In this document: one piece after another, positions 9,458-18,395 of the stretch
How positions within the stretch are numbered: position 1 is the first letter of the stretch
Layout: the number at the start of each line of letters is the position of its first letter
Source: Altererythrobacter sp.
GTDB lineage: Bacteria; Pseudomonadota; Alphaproteobacteria; Sphingomonadales; Sphingomonadaceae
Direction: 5' to 3'
NCBI GenBank assembly: GCA_016793865.1
Contig: JAEULJ010000009.1
Coordinates: 62,001-126,000 of the forward strand
DNA: 64,000 nt
Notes under the pieces: model-generated
Seen by the model: the letters and a program-made list of their open reading frames with translations, nothing else
What the model was told of the DNA's origin: nothing
Database searches by the model: none
Translations under genes and position numbers: made by a program

Positions 9458-10153
9458 TCAACCGCGCCGGTCGAGCGCGCGCGCGGCCTTGACCGCCAGC
9501 GCGATCAGGAACGGTACCAGCACGATGGACAGGACGATCTTCGCCAGAGCCTGACCCGCGATCAGCGATCCGATCTCGCGCTCGCCGCCGAAGGCCAGCG
9601 TGACGAAGATCACCGAATCGATGGCCTGGCTGAGCGCGGACGCGATCGCTCCGCGGACCATCAGCCCGATACCGCCGCCCGCTCCGTCTCCGCTGCCGCG
9701 CAGCTTGGAGAAGATCCACACGTTGAGCAGCAGGGAGACCAGATAGGCCACCGGCCCGGCGGCCATGATCCGCGGCGTGGTGGCGTGGATCATCTGGAAT
9801 GCCGCCAGCCCTTCCGGCCACATTCCCGGATCGGCCGGCAGCCGCAGCACCACGAGGATCAGCACGATCGACAGCGCCAGCGGCAGGAAACCCCAGATAA
9901 CCAGCCGGTTCGCCGTGCGCGCCCCGTGAAGCTGCGCGGTCGCACTCGACAGCACGACCAGGATCAGAAAGGCGAAGATGCCGGATTCCACGCTCAGCCC
10001 GCTGGGCCCGAGCGACACCTGCTTTACCGCCAGGAAGCCCGCCAGCACGGTCATCCCGCCATAGATCAGCGCGAAGACGAACAGCGAAGGCGCGATGCCA
10101 GGGCTGGCAACGGGTGCGACGGGGGAGATCGACTGGGCGCCGGGATCGCTCAT
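9458..10153 (-). CDS. yhhQ: Queuosine precursor transporter, VUT/YhhQ family
   Basis: The 231-residue product is an integral membrane protein with about six hydrophobic segments. It matches the VUT/YhhQ family that imports queuosine precursors such as preQ0 and preQ1 (family knowledge). Recognisable parts are SGIFAFLILVVLSSATAQLHG, where the family has acidic and polar residues in a membrane helix, VAYLVSLLLNVWIFSKLR, and ALSQAIDSVIFVTLAFGG with the conserved Asp-Ser. The ATG at 10153 (MSDPGAQ) is preferred; upstream frame sequence is GC-rich and unlike protein. QueH, another queuosine-route enzyme, is encoded 41 kb away in the window. It is divergent from the nucleoside transporter. Confidence 0.8.
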   Translation of the reverse strand: MSDPGAQSISPVAPVASPGIAPSLFVFALIYGGMTVLAGFLAVKQVSLGPSGLSVESGIFAFLILVVLSSATAQLHGARTANRLVIWGFLPLALSIVLILVVLRLPADPGMWPEGLAAFQMIHATTPRIMAAGPVAYLVSLLLNVWIFSKLRGSGDGAGGGIGLMVRGAIASALSQAIDSVIFVTLAFGGEREIGSLIAGQALAKIVLSIVLVPFLIALAVKAARALDRRG

Positions 10154-10270
10154 GGAAGGGTCCGCTCCGCTGACAGGGCATGAATTTGCGCACCAAATTG
10201 ACGACGGCTCCGCAAACGGCAAGAGACGATGGGTTCGCTTTCCCAAGGCTCCTTTCGCGAAAGGCCGGAG

Positions 10271-11584
10271 ATGCCGCCAATTCTCGCCAATCTGCTCGGC
10301 ATTCTTGCGATCCTGGCGATCGCCTTCCTGCTGTCGGTGGGCAAGCGGCGGATCAGGCCGCGGGTGGTCCTGTCGGCCTTTGCGCTTCAGGCGCTGATGG
10401 CGTTCCTGGTTCTGGGGACCACGGGCGGGCGCTTCGTGATCCAGGGCATGGCCGACGGGGTTTCGGCCCTGCTCAGCTACGCCAACCGCGGCACCGAATT
10501 TCTGTTCGGGGCCGATAATCCTCTCGCCAACACCTTCGCGCTGGGCGCGCTCCCGGTGATCGTGTTCTTCGCCGCGCTGGTCTCGATCCTCTATTACCTC
10601 GGCATCATGCAGCGCGTGGTGCGCTGGGTCGGCGGCGCGATCGGCTGGGTAACGGGGGTGAGCCAGGTCGAGGCGCTGGGCGCGGCGGCCAATATCTTCG
10701 TGGGCCAGTCGGAAAGCCCGTTGGTGGTGCGCCCTTATCTCGCGGCGCTGACGCCCAGCCGGCTGTTCACCCTGATGACCGTGGGCATGGCCGGGGTCGC
10801 GGGCACGATCCTGGCCGCCTATGCTGGACTGCTCGGCTCGGGCTATCTGCCGTTCCTGCTTGCCGCCGCCTTCATGTCCGCGCCCGGCGGCATATTGATG
10901 GCCAAGATCATCATGCCCGACGAGGCGGAGCCTGTGGCAGAGCCCGAGGGGCGCATCGCGCTGCCCGAGGCGAGGATCAGCGCGGAAGGCCCGGCCGCGA
11001 TCACCGAAGGGGAAAAGCCGCACGAGGTGGCCGTGGCGGAAACCTTCGAGGAAGGGCACAAGCCCGCCAATGTCATCGAGGCGGCGGCGCAGGGCGCGCA
11101 GACCGGGGTGAAGCTGGCGGTAGCGGTCGGGGCGATGGTGCTGGCCTTCGTGGCGCTGGTTGCGCTCGCCAACGGTATATTGGGCGGCATCGGGGGCTGG
11201 TTCGGTTATCCCGCGCTATCGTTCCAGATGCTGCTGGGCTGGGTGTTCGCGCCGGTCATGTTCCTGCTCGGCGTGCCGTGGGATCAGGCGATCACCGCAG
11301 GCGGGCTTTTCGGCACCAAGGTGGTGCTCAACGAGTTCGTCGCCTTCATAGAACTGGGTCAACTCGGCCCCGAGGTGCTGAGCGAACGCAGCCGCGCCAT
11401 CATCACCTTCGCGCTGTGCGGCTTTGCCAATTTCAGTTCCATCGCCATCCAGATGGCGGTAACCGGGGGGCTCGCGCCTAACCAGCGGCCTGTCATTGCC
11501 CGGCTCGGCCTGCGCGCGCTCGCCGCCGGCAGCCTCGCCAATCTGATGAGCGCGGCGCTGGCCGGGCTGTTCCTGCCTTATTGA
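10271..11584 (+). CDS. Concentrative nucleoside transporter, NupC/CNT family
   Basis: The 437-residue inner-membrane protein would take up nucleosides by cation symport. Family signatures are visible: GVSQVEALGAAANIFVGQSESPL (the CNT substrate-site motif, near residue 145), VAGTILAAYA, and the C-terminal GTKVVLNEFVAFIEL and CGFANFSSIAIQ. A charged cytoplasmic loop rich in Glu and Ala, about residues 220-275, separates the two halves. The start is taken at ATG 10271 with GAAAGG six bases upstream; ATG 10229 in frame is an alternative that adds 14 residues. The next gene begins 10 bases after the stop and is probably co-transcribed. Confidence 0.9.
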   Translation: MPPILANLLGILAILAIAFLLSVGKRRIRPRVVLSAFALQALMAFLVLGTTGGRFVIQGMADGVSALLSYANRGTEFLFGADNPLANTFALGALPVIVFFAALVSILYYLGIMQRVVRWVGGAIGWVTGVSQVEALGAAANIFVGQSESPLVVRPYLAALTPSRLFTLMTVGMAGVAGTILAAYAGLLGSGYLPFLLAAAFMSAPGGILMAKIIMPDEAEPVAEPEGRIALPEARISAEGPAAITEGEKPHEVAVAETFEEGHKPANVIEAAAQGAQTGVKLAVAVGAMVLAFVALVALANGILGGIGGWFGYPALSFQMLLGWVFAPVMFLLGVPWDQAITAGGLFGTKVVLNEFVAFIELGQLGPEVLSERSRAIITFALCGFANFSSIAIQMAVTGGLAPNQRPVIARLGLRALAAGSLANLMSAALAGLFLPY

Positions 11585-11594
11585 GTTGATCCCG

Positions 11595-12524
11595 ATGTCC
11601 GAAATAGCATCCGTTTCTATCGCCCGCCCGCTCGATGAAGTCGCCGAGGAGCTTGGCAGGAGCTTCGAGGAATACGGCTTCGCGGTGATCCGCGATCACG
11701 GCATCCCGCAGGAACTGATCGACCGGGCTGAAGCGCTGTCCAAGGCGTTCTTCGCCCTGCCTGCCGAAACCAAGCGCTCCTACAAGCTCGAAGGCGGCGG
11801 CGGCGCGCGCGGCTACACGCCGTTCGGGGTCGAAACCGCCAAGGACGCCAAGGTCCACGACCTCAAGGAGTTCTGGCACGTCGGCCGCGAGCTCCCGGCG
11901 GGGCATCCCCTGGCCGAGTTCATGGCACCCAATGTCTGGCCATCGGAGGTGCCCGAGTTCCGCGAGACCTTCAGCGAGCTCTATGCCGCCTTCGAGAAGG
12001 CCGGCGCGCGGGTGCTGGAGGCGATCGCGCTCCACCTCGGCCTGCCGCGCGAATGGTTCGCGCGCACCGTGGAGGACGGCAATTCGGTGATGCGCCTCCT
12101 CCATTACCCGCCGCTGACGAGCAAGGACGCCGAAGGCGCGATCCGCGCCGCCGCGCACGGCGACATCAACACCATCACCCTGCTGCTCGGTGCCGAGGAG
12201 GCAGGGCTGGAGTTGCTGACCGCCAAGGGCGAATGGCAGGCGATCGACACTCCGCCCGGAGCGTTGGTGGTGAACATCGGCGACATGCTCGACCGGCTGA
12301 CCAATCACCGGCTGAAGTCCACCCAGCACCGGGTGATGAACCCGAAAGGCGAAGCGGCCTATCGCGCGCGCTATTCGATGCCCTTCTTCCTGCATTTCCG
12401 GCCAGATTTCGTGATCGAGACGCTGCCGGGCTGCATTGACCCGGCCCGGCCAGGCGATCATCCCGAGCCGATCTCCAGCCACGAGTTTCTCCAGCAGCGG
12501 CTGCGCGAGATCAAGCTGGCCTGA
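11595..12524 (+). CDS. Isopenicillin N synthase-like 2OG-Fe(II) oxygenase
   Basis: This 309-residue non-haem iron oxygenase has the DIOX_N-like N-terminal part (SFEEYGFAVIRDHGIP) and the double-stranded beta-helix. The iron triad is seen as His-x-Asp in AHGDINTIT near residue 188 and the distal His in STQHRVMNP near 244. The 2-oxoglutarate-binding Arg-x-Ser is in RARYSMPFF near 260. Enzymes of this group hydroxylate or desaturate small molecules; the substrate is not predictable. Position directly behind a nucleoside transporter hints at, but does not prove, a nucleobase or nucleoside substrate. The ATG at 11595 is preferred to an in-frame TTG three codons upstream. Confidence 0.88.
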   Translation: MSEIASVSIARPLDEVAEELGRSFEEYGFAVIRDHGIPQELIDRAEALSKAFFALPAETKRSYKLEGGGGARGYTPFGVETAKDAKVHDLKEFWHVGRELPAGHPLAEFMAPNVWPSEVPEFRETFSELYAAFEKAGARVLEAIALHLGLPREWFARTVEDGNSVMRLLHYPPLTSKDAEGAIRAAAHGDINTITLLLGAEEAGLELLTAKGEWQAIDTPPGALVVNIGDMLDRLTNHRLKSTQHRVMNPKGEAAYRARYSMPFFLHFRPDFVIETLPGCIDPARPGDHPEPISSHEFLQQRLREIKLA

Positions 12525-12569
12525 CCGCGATCGCGCGGAACGCCGTCTCCCAGCTCGCACTTCCAGCCA

Positions 12570-13298
12570 GTGGACGCCTCGCAAACCCGCTTCACCGAAA
12601 CGCGCCGCCGCCCGCGTTGGTGGGTGATTGCGCTGGTGGCGCTGGGCCATTTGCTGGCCTTCTACGGCCTGGTGCGCGCATTCGCCCCCGGTGCCATCGC
12701 CACGGTCGAGCGCAGCGTTCTGGCCACCTTCAACGTCACAATCACCGCGCCCCCGCCTTCGCCCGAGGCAGAGGCCAGGCCCGACGAAGGCGCGGCAGGC
12801 GCACCGGGCAAGCAGGCGATGCCCAAGCCGTTAACCGCGCCGAAGCCGCGCGTGCCGATCAGCAGCCCGAGCCCGGCGCCGCGCGCCTCATCGACCGGCT
12901 CACAGAACAGTTCGGGCGCGCGCCAGAGCGGAGAGGGGACCGGTGCCTCGGGCAGCGGCGAGGGCACCGGCAGCGGCCGTGACGGCGGCGGGCAAGGGGG
13001 CGTGGGAGCGACCAGGCTGGCGCTTGTCGCCGGCCGCATCGATTCCGCAACTGACTTTCCCATCCCGCCGGGCGGACGACAGGCGCGATTCGGCACGTCC
13101 GTATTGGTCTACATCGGAGTGGATGCGGATGGTCGCCCCACAGGCTGCCGGATCGTGAGGCCAAGCCCCGATCCCACAGCCGATGGAATTGTGTGCCGCC
13201 TGGCATTGCAGCGCTTCCGCTTTCGCCCGAAAACCGACGGCGGGGGGCGGGCGATCCCGGGAACATTCGGCTATACGCAAAGCTGGTTCCCCGAATAG
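12570..13298 (+). CDS. TonB-like energy transducer protein
   Basis: The 242-residue product has the TonB architecture. A short cytoplasmic tail is followed by one membrane segment (about residues 18-38). A Pro/Ala-rich then Gly/Ser-rich linker follows (about 52-150; repeats such as SGEGTG and GSGEGTGSG). The C-terminal domain resembles TonB_C, with DADGRPTGCRIVRPSPDP and CRLALQRFRFRPKTD. Two Cys in the C-terminal domain could pair. It would couple proton-motive force to outer-membrane receptors. No exbB or exbD lies nearby and the linker is Gly-rich rather than Pro-Lys-rich, so a specialised or non-canonical role is possible. The start is GTG at 12570, with no in-frame ATG close by. Confidence 0.7.
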   Translation: MDASQTRFTETRRRPRWWVIALVALGHLLAFYGLVRAFAPGAIATVERSVLATFNVTITAPPPSPEAEARPDEGAAGAPGKQAMPKPLTAPKPRVPISSPSPAPRASSTGSQNSSGARQSGEGTGASGSGEGTGSGRDGGGQGGVGATRLALVAGRIDSATDFPIPPGGRQARFGTSVLVYIGVDADGRPTGCRIVRPSPDPTADGIVCRLALQRFRFRPKTDGGGRAIPGTFGYTQSWFPE

Positions 13299-13337
13299 TT
13301 CTGGAACCCTGATGCCGTGGGCGTTTAGAGATAGCGC

Positions 13338-14372
13338 ATGTCCCTTATCCATCCTGTGATCCTGAGTGGCGGCAGCGGCACCCGACTGTGGCCGCGCAGC
13401 CGCAAGCATCGGCCCAAGCCGTTCCTGCCGCTGCTGGGCGAACGCACGCTGTTTCAGCAGAGCCTTGATCGTGCCTCCGACCAGCAGCGCTTCGCTGCGC
13501 CGATCATCGTGGCGGGCAGCGCCCATTGCGATCTCATCGAGGATCAGGCGTGCAATGTCTCGGGCGTCCGGCTGATTGTCGAGCCAGCGGCGAAGAACAC
13601 CGCCCCCGCCATCGCCCTCGCCGCCCATTCCCTGCCGGCCGAGGCTATCATGCTGGTCTGCCCGAGCGACCATCACATCGCCGACGAGACCGCATTCCTG
13701 GCCGGGGTGGAGCAGGCCGCGGAGCTTGCGATGCAGGACTACATGGTCGCCTTCGGCATCGAGCCGACGGGGCCGGAGACCGGCTACGGCTATATCCAGA
13801 AAGGGGCGGAGCTGGCGCCTGGCAATGCCGTGGCCCGTTTCGTCGAGAAGCCCGATATCGACACCGCCAGGCGCCTGCTGGCCGATGGCCGCCATGTCTG
13901 GAACGGCGGCATCTTCGCCTTTCGCGCTGGAACCGTCCTCGCGGAATTGGCTCGCTACCGCCCGGCGATGGCGGAGCGGGTCGCGCAGGCCTGGGCGGGT
14001 GCGAGGTACCAGGGGACACAGGTCCATCCCGCGGGCGAGCCGTTCGCGGATATCGTCGGCGAATCGATCGACTACGCGGTGATGGAGAACACGACGCGCG
14101 CCGCCGTGGTCGCCGCCGACATGGGCTGGTCCGATATCGGGAACTGGGATGCGTTGATGACGGCGCGACCGGGTGATGCGCAGGGCAACCGCGTGAGCGG
14201 AAGGGTCGACCTGCTCGACTGCCGCAACGTGATGGTCGAAAGCGACGGCCCGCGCGTCTCCGTGGTCGGATTGAACGATGTGATCGTGGTGGTTTCGGAC
14301 GGTGAAGTGCTGGTGACCTCGCGCGGCGGTGCGCAGGCGGTCGGCAAGCTTCCGGGAGCAGCGCTGCAGTGA
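13338..14372 (+). CDS. manC: Mannose-1-phosphate guanylyltransferase
   Basis: This enzyme makes GDP-mannose from mannose-1-phosphate and GTP for exopolysaccharide and LPS. The 344-residue product has the nucleotidyltransferase signature ILSGGSGTRLWPRSR at the N-terminus, PKPFLPL, and the sugar-binding ARFVEKPD near residue 170. GWSDIGNWDAL is near 257. It lacks the C-terminal phosphomannose isomerase domain found in long-form AlgA/ManC; that activity is encoded by the next gene. The two overlap by four bases (GTGA), so the pair converts fructose-6-phosphate-derived mannose-6-phosphate towards GDP-mannose, with a phosphomannomutase needed from elsewhere. Confidence 0.93.
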   Translation: MSLIHPVILSGGSGTRLWPRSRKHRPKPFLPLLGERTLFQQSLDRASDQQRFAAPIIVAGSAHCDLIEDQACNVSGVRLIVEPAAKNTAPAIALAAHSLPAEAIMLVCPSDHHIADETAFLAGVEQAAELAMQDYMVAFGIEPTGPETGYGYIQKGAELAPGNAVARFVEKPDIDTARRLLADGRHVWNGGIFAFRAGTVLAELARYRPAMAERVAQAWAGARYQGTQVHPAGEPFADIVGESIDYAVMENTTRAAVVAADMGWSDIGNWDALMTARPGDAQGNRVSGRVDLLDCRNVMVESDGPRVSVVGLNDVIVVVSDGEVLVTSRGGAQAVGKLPGAALQ

Positions 14373-15169
14373 AGCTGGAGACGAAGGCAGTCGGCAAGGT
14401 CTGGGGCCGCCGCGACCTGCCGCCGCCCTTCGCGGTTCCAGGCGATGAACCCATCGGCGAGATATGGTTCGAGCCGCCTCCCGAGTTACCCCAGGTCCTG
14501 ATCAAATATCTGTTCACCAGCGAAAAACTGTCCGTGCAGGTCCATCCTGACGACGCGCAGGCGCCGGCCGGGGAAAGCGGCAAGGAGGAATGCTGGCTGG
14601 TGCTCGATGCCGAGCCGGGTGCCGTGCTGGGGATCGGCTTCAAGAAGCACATGGACCGCGAGGCAATGCGCGCCGCCGCGCTCGACGGTTCCATAGAGGG
14701 CGCGCTCGAATGGCATCCGGTCGAGGCGGGCGATTTCTTTTACCTGCCCGCCGGCACGGTCCATGCGATCGGGCCGGGGCTGACCCTGGTGGAAGTCCAG
14801 CAGAACAGCGACATCACCTATCGCCTCTTCGACTACGGACGGCCGCGCGAATTGCACCTGGACGAAGGCATCGCTGTCGCCAAGGGAGAGCCCTATGCGC
14901 GCGAGTGCCATCGCTCGGTGAGTGAGACCGCCACGGTCACTCTGGTCGATGGACCCTTCTTCCGCTTCTCGCAGATCGCCGGCCCGCCCGATGCGGAAAT
15001 GCGCAGTCGCCACGCGGGACCGGTGCTGGCGCTTCCGCTGGCGGGCTCGCTCGCCATCGGCGGCACCACTATCGCGGCGGGCGAGTGCGGCCTGGCCCGA
15101 TCGATCGAGGCGATCGACTTCACCCGAGCCGAGCGCGTTCTGGTGATCTCCGCGGCCGAGGCTCGCTAG
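14369..15169 (+). CDS. manA: Mannose-6-phosphate isomerase, class I
   Basis: The 266-residue cupin-type isomerase interconverts fructose-6-phosphate and mannose-6-phosphate. Zinc-site motifs are visible: SVQVHPDD (Gln and His), EECWLVLDAEPG (Glu), and FYLPAGTVHAIG (His, near residue 130). It is short relative to E. coli ManA (about 390), as is usual for the compact class found in alphaproteobacteria. The start is GTG at 14369, overlapping the manC stop. GGGAGC sits about 10 bases upstream. Its stop shares the palindrome CTAG (15166-15169) with the stop of the convergent bphP gene. Confidence 0.9.
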   Translation: MKLETKAVGKVWGRRDLPPPFAVPGDEPIGEIWFEPPPELPQVLIKYLFTSEKLSVQVHPDDAQAPAGESGKEECWLVLDAEPGAVLGIGFKKHMDREAMRAAALDGSIEGALEWHPVEAGDFFYLPAGTVHAIGPGLTLVEVQQNSDITYRLFDYGRPRELHLDEGIAVAKGEPYARECHRSVSETATVTLVDGPFFRFSQIAGPPDAEMRSRHAGPVLALPLAGSLAIGGTTIAAGECGLARSIEAIDFTRAERVLVISAAEAR

Positions 15170-17739
15170 CCGTCGCTGTCGGGCGCGGGGTCGCAGAACG
15201 CGTTCAGCATCCGCACGAGTTCCTCGCGGCCATAGGGTTTGACCAGCAGACCGCGCGCGCCGATCTCCTCGACCTTGTCGGCCATTTCGCCATAGCCGGT
15301 CGCGAGCCAGAACGGGATCCGGCGCTGATGCAGCTCGCGAGCCACCATTTCGCTGGATTCGCTGCCGAGGTTGAAATCGAGCAGTGCGAGGTCGAAATCT
15401 TCCTTGCCCAGCGCATTCAGGGCGCCGGCCACCGTACCCTGCACCGTCACCTGATCCACGCCCAGGTCGAGCAGGCACTCCTCGGTGTCGAGCGCGATGA
15501 TCATGCTGTCCTCGACCACCAGAATGCGCCGTACCGCGCCGCTACCCTCGGGCATCGCTTGTCTCCCTTCCCGTGGGCGTCGCCGTGCAAGTGCTCCCTC
15601 GCGGGGCTCGCATGAAACATATCGGCCAGGAACCCAGAATTCCGCTTCCACTCCGGTCAGCTTGAAATCCACCCGGGCACGCCCGTTGAGTTCGAACGGA
15701 ATCGACCTGTCGATGATCGTGCTGCCGAACCCGCGCCGCTCCGGCGGCTTCACCGGCGGACCGCCGCTTTCGCGCCAGGAGATGGTCATCCCGGCATCGT
15801 CGCACGAGACATTGATGCGCAGGCTGCCGGAATTGTCGCACAGGGCGCCGTATTTGACGGAGTTGGTGATCATCTCGTGCAGCACCAGCGCCAGCACGGT
15901 GTAGGCCTCGGGCGCTATCGCGGCCTCGTCACCCTCCACGATCAGCCTGTCGAGCTTGCCGGAAAGATAGGCTTCGGCTTCCGATTCGATCAGATCACGC
16001 AGGGACGCCGGAGCCCAGTTCTCACGCGTGATGTTGTCATGCGCGATCGCCAGCGCGCCGATGCGCCCGCCAATCATCCGGGCGAAGGCCTCGACGTCCA
16101 TGGTCTCGTGGCGCGACTGATTGATGAGCCCGCGGATGAGGTTGAGGATGTTGCGGACGCGGTGGTTGAGCTCCGCGATCAACAGGTCCTGCTGCTGCTG
16201 CGATTTGGCGCGTTCCTGATTGGCCTCGTCGGTCAGGCGCAGGATCACCTCGAGCAGCGTGACTCTCAGGCTTTCCGCGATCTGGCGCTCGGTCTCGGCC
16301 CATTCCTTCGATCGCCCTTCCACAGACTGCTGCCACGCCTCGAAGCTCTTGCGCGGGGTGAGGCGGTCGCCATTGGGGCCGAACTCCAACGGCTTTACCG
16401 GATTGCCGGCCCAGGTGACGACCTGCCGCAGCTCTCGGCGCCACAGCACGAAATAGTCGCGTGGCGAGCGCGACACGGGGACAATCAGCGCACCAGTGGC
16501 GCGATCGCGAAAGGCCGCCGCCTGAGGGATCCGCTCTGCCAGGCTGTCGGTCGCCATCACCCGGCTCGACGCGGCCGCGTTGAGCATGGGCACCAGGGCA
16601 CGGAACTCCTCGTCGTTCGGGGCCGAGCCGAGCGCTTCGTAGACTCCGTCCACGAATATGCTGGCGCCGTCGTGTGGAAGCGCGCGCTGGATGATGGGCC
16701 GCAGGTCAGGCAGGCTGGCGACCAGCGACCCCCCTCCCGCCACCGCGCGCATCAGCCGGTCGTGAAGCTCGCGGCCGGTAGCATGGAACGCGGCCTGCAC
16801 CCGCCCGGCGTCGCGTTCCACCATCAGCGAGAACAGTTCCGAGAACAGTTCCGCCGCCGTCCGCAGCGAATAGGGCACCACCTTGGCGCTGTAGTGGTGG
16901 CAGGCGAACAAGCCCCACAGCCGCCCGCCGACGATGATCGAGATCGATACCGAGGCGCGCACCCCCATGTTCTTGAGATATTCGATGTGAATTGGGGAAA
17001 CGGATCGCAGCGTGCTCATGCTGAGGTCGATCGCCTCGCCCGGCGCGGCCTCGCCCGGTTCGATCGGCACCGGCTCGGCATCCACGTCGCTGATGATGCG
17101 GAAGCGGTTGCGCAGATAGAGCGCGCGCGCCTGGCGCGGGATGTCGGTATGGGGGTAGCGCAGGCCGAGGAAACTCTCGAGGTGCTCCTCGCGCGCCTCG
17201 GCGATCACGTCGCCGCTGCCGTCGGGATGGAAGCGATAGACCATCACCCGGTCGATCCCCAGCATCGCCTTGAGCCGATCGGCCGCGATGCGGCACAGTT
17301 CGGTCAGGTCGTCAATCGGTTCGAGCTGGCGCAGGATGGGCTGGATCATGCGGAGCTGCCGGTCGAGCCCATCGTACGAGCTTGGCTCGATCTCCAGGAT
17401 CACCAAGCCTTCGACCGCGTGGACGGCGCAATCGAAGGCGGAACCTGCGCCGAGAAGGTCTAGGCCGAACAGCCGCTCGACATCGTCGGGGCCGACGAGC
17501 CTCGTCGTCGCGCGCTGGAGCGTGTTGAGCGCTTCCTGTGCGAACACCGCATCCAGCGCCGTTCCAACGGCCAGCGGCGCGGACGTACCGAGTATCTGCG
17601 CGGCATTTGCCGAGCGATGCGCCACCAGCCAGTCGTTGGTCACGGCTACCAGCGCACCAAAGTCCTGGATCGCACCGAGCCGATGTATCGGCTCGCGATC
17701 GCAGTTCGACAGATCGACCGGGCGGTCGTCCAGACTCAT
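15166..17739 (-). CDS. bphP: Bacteriophytochrome HWE histidine kinase with C-terminal receiver domain
   Basis: This 857-residue red/far-red photoreceptor has PAS-GAF-PHY-HWE kinase-REC order. The biliverdin-binding Cys is at residue 13 (NCDREPIH). The GAF domain carries YPHTDIP near 200, RSVSPIHIEYLKNMG near 258 and GLFACHHY near 290. The PHY tongue has PRKSF near 465. The phosphoacceptor is ELNHRVRN near 523, followed by LVLHEMITNSVKYG and WRESGGP, the His/Trp-x-Glu marks of HWE kinases. A receiver domain starts near 735 with VVEDS, phospho-Asp in ALLDFNL near 786 and Lys in LLVKPYG. The usual IQPHG loop reads IQDFG here. There is no output domain, so signal passes by phosphotransfer. It overlaps bphO by four bases, forming an operon. 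Confidence 0.93.
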   Translation of the reverse strand: MSLDDRPVDLSNCDREPIHRLGAIQDFGALVAVTNDWLVAHRSANAAQILGTSAPLAVGTALDAVFAQEALNTLQRATTRLVGPDDVERLFGLDLLGAGSAFDCAVHAVEGLVILEIEPSSYDGLDRQLRMIQPILRQLEPIDDLTELCRIAADRLKAMLGIDRVMVYRFHPDGSGDVIAEAREEHLESFLGLRYPHTDIPRQARALYLRNRFRIISDVDAEPVPIEPGEAAPGEAIDLSMSTLRSVSPIHIEYLKNMGVRASVSISIIVGGRLWGLFACHHYSAKVVPYSLRTAAELFSELFSLMVERDAGRVQAAFHATGRELHDRLMRAVAGGGSLVASLPDLRPIIQRALPHDGASIFVDGVYEALGSAPNDEEFRALVPMLNAAASSRVMATDSLAERIPQAAAFRDRATGALIVPVSRSPRDYFVLWRRELRQVVTWAGNPVKPLEFGPNGDRLTPRKSFEAWQQSVEGRSKEWAETERQIAESLRVTLLEVILRLTDEANQERAKSQQQQDLLIAELNHRVRNILNLIRGLINQSRHETMDVEAFARMIGGRIGALAIAHDNITRENWAPASLRDLIESEAEAYLSGKLDRLIVEGDEAAIAPEAYTVLALVLHEMITNSVKYGALCDNSGSLRINVSCDDAGMTISWRESGGPPVKPPERRGFGSTIIDRSIPFELNGRARVDFKLTGVEAEFWVPGRYVSCEPREGALARRRPREGRQAMPEGSGAVRRILVVEDSMIIALDTEECLLDLGVDQVTVQGTVAGALNALGKEDFDLALLDFNLGSESSEMVARELHQRRIPFWLATGYGEMADKVEEIGARGLLVKPYGREELVRMLNAFCDPAPDSDG

Positions 17740-18302
17740 GCGGCGGCCCGCAGATCGGTGCGCGATGCGGCGGCCAGGAATGTCCGGAACACAGCTTCCG
17801 CGCCCGCGACCGCGGCCTCCGCCTCGTGCTCGCTCACGATTTCCTCGAGCGCGGGCAGGATACGGCGAAAGAAGGCTGCTGTGCGCGGGTCGCTCAGGAA
17901 GCTGTCGCCCGCGTCCATGCCGGCGCGCTGGCGTCCGCGCAGCAGCACCTTGTTGCCGAGCGAGGAGCCGCCGATCGCCCAGGCGATCCCGCGCGGATCG
18001 GACGTGGCCGGCGCGATGAATGGCTGTTCCGCCGGTAGCGCAGCCCCCAGTGCCGCGAGGTCGCCGGCGATCAGCGGTGCAGTCGGAGGCGGGCTCAGTG
18101 CCGGATCGCCATGATGGGCGGCCCAGCGCTCGATCGGCGCGCGGGCGGCGTATTGGACCGAAAGAAAGCGGATATAGGCCAAGCGATCGCCAACGGCATC
18201 GGTGCCGACAAGCTCATCGAGCTGCTCATGCAGCGTAAGGGTGCGTGTCTTCAGGATCCGCCTGAGCGAACCGGCGCCTTCTTGAGGAGCGGCAGCGACC
18301 AT
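17736..18302 (-). CDS. bphO: Biliverdin-producing heme oxygenase
   Basis: The 188-residue heme oxygenase opens haem to biliverdin, CO and iron. The proximal haem ligand is His25 (TLTLHEQLD). The distal helix glycine motif is AIGGSSLGNKVLL near residue 112. The compact size fits bacterial HemO/BphO. It precedes bphP and overlaps it by ATGA, so it supplies the chromophore for that photoreceptor. GGAGG sits just before the ATG. A 14-bp palindrome about 95 bases upstream may be an operator. Confidence 0.92.
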   Translation of the reverse strand: MVAAAPQEGAGSLRRILKTRTLTLHEQLDELVGTDAVGDRLAYIRFLSVQYAARAPIERWAAHHGDPALSPPPTAPLIAGDLAALGAALPAEQPFIAPATSDPRGIAWAIGGSSLGNKVLLRGRQRAGMDAGDSFLSDPRTAAFFRRILPALEEIVSEHEAEAAVAGAEAVFRTFLAAASRTDLRAAA

Positions 18303-18395
18303 AACCCTCCCGTAGCGGACCCACGTCGAGCCGCGAATTCATCATGCCGAGAGCGCATCGTCCGGAAGCTGGCCTGGGCGGGGTATGGCGCGTTC

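Noticed and set aside
9458-11059. Long minus-strand frame extending the YhhQ gene to 533 codons
   Set aside because: The upstream part lies antisense to the nucleoside transporter and is His/Arg/Gly-rich shadow; the membrane protein starts at 10153.
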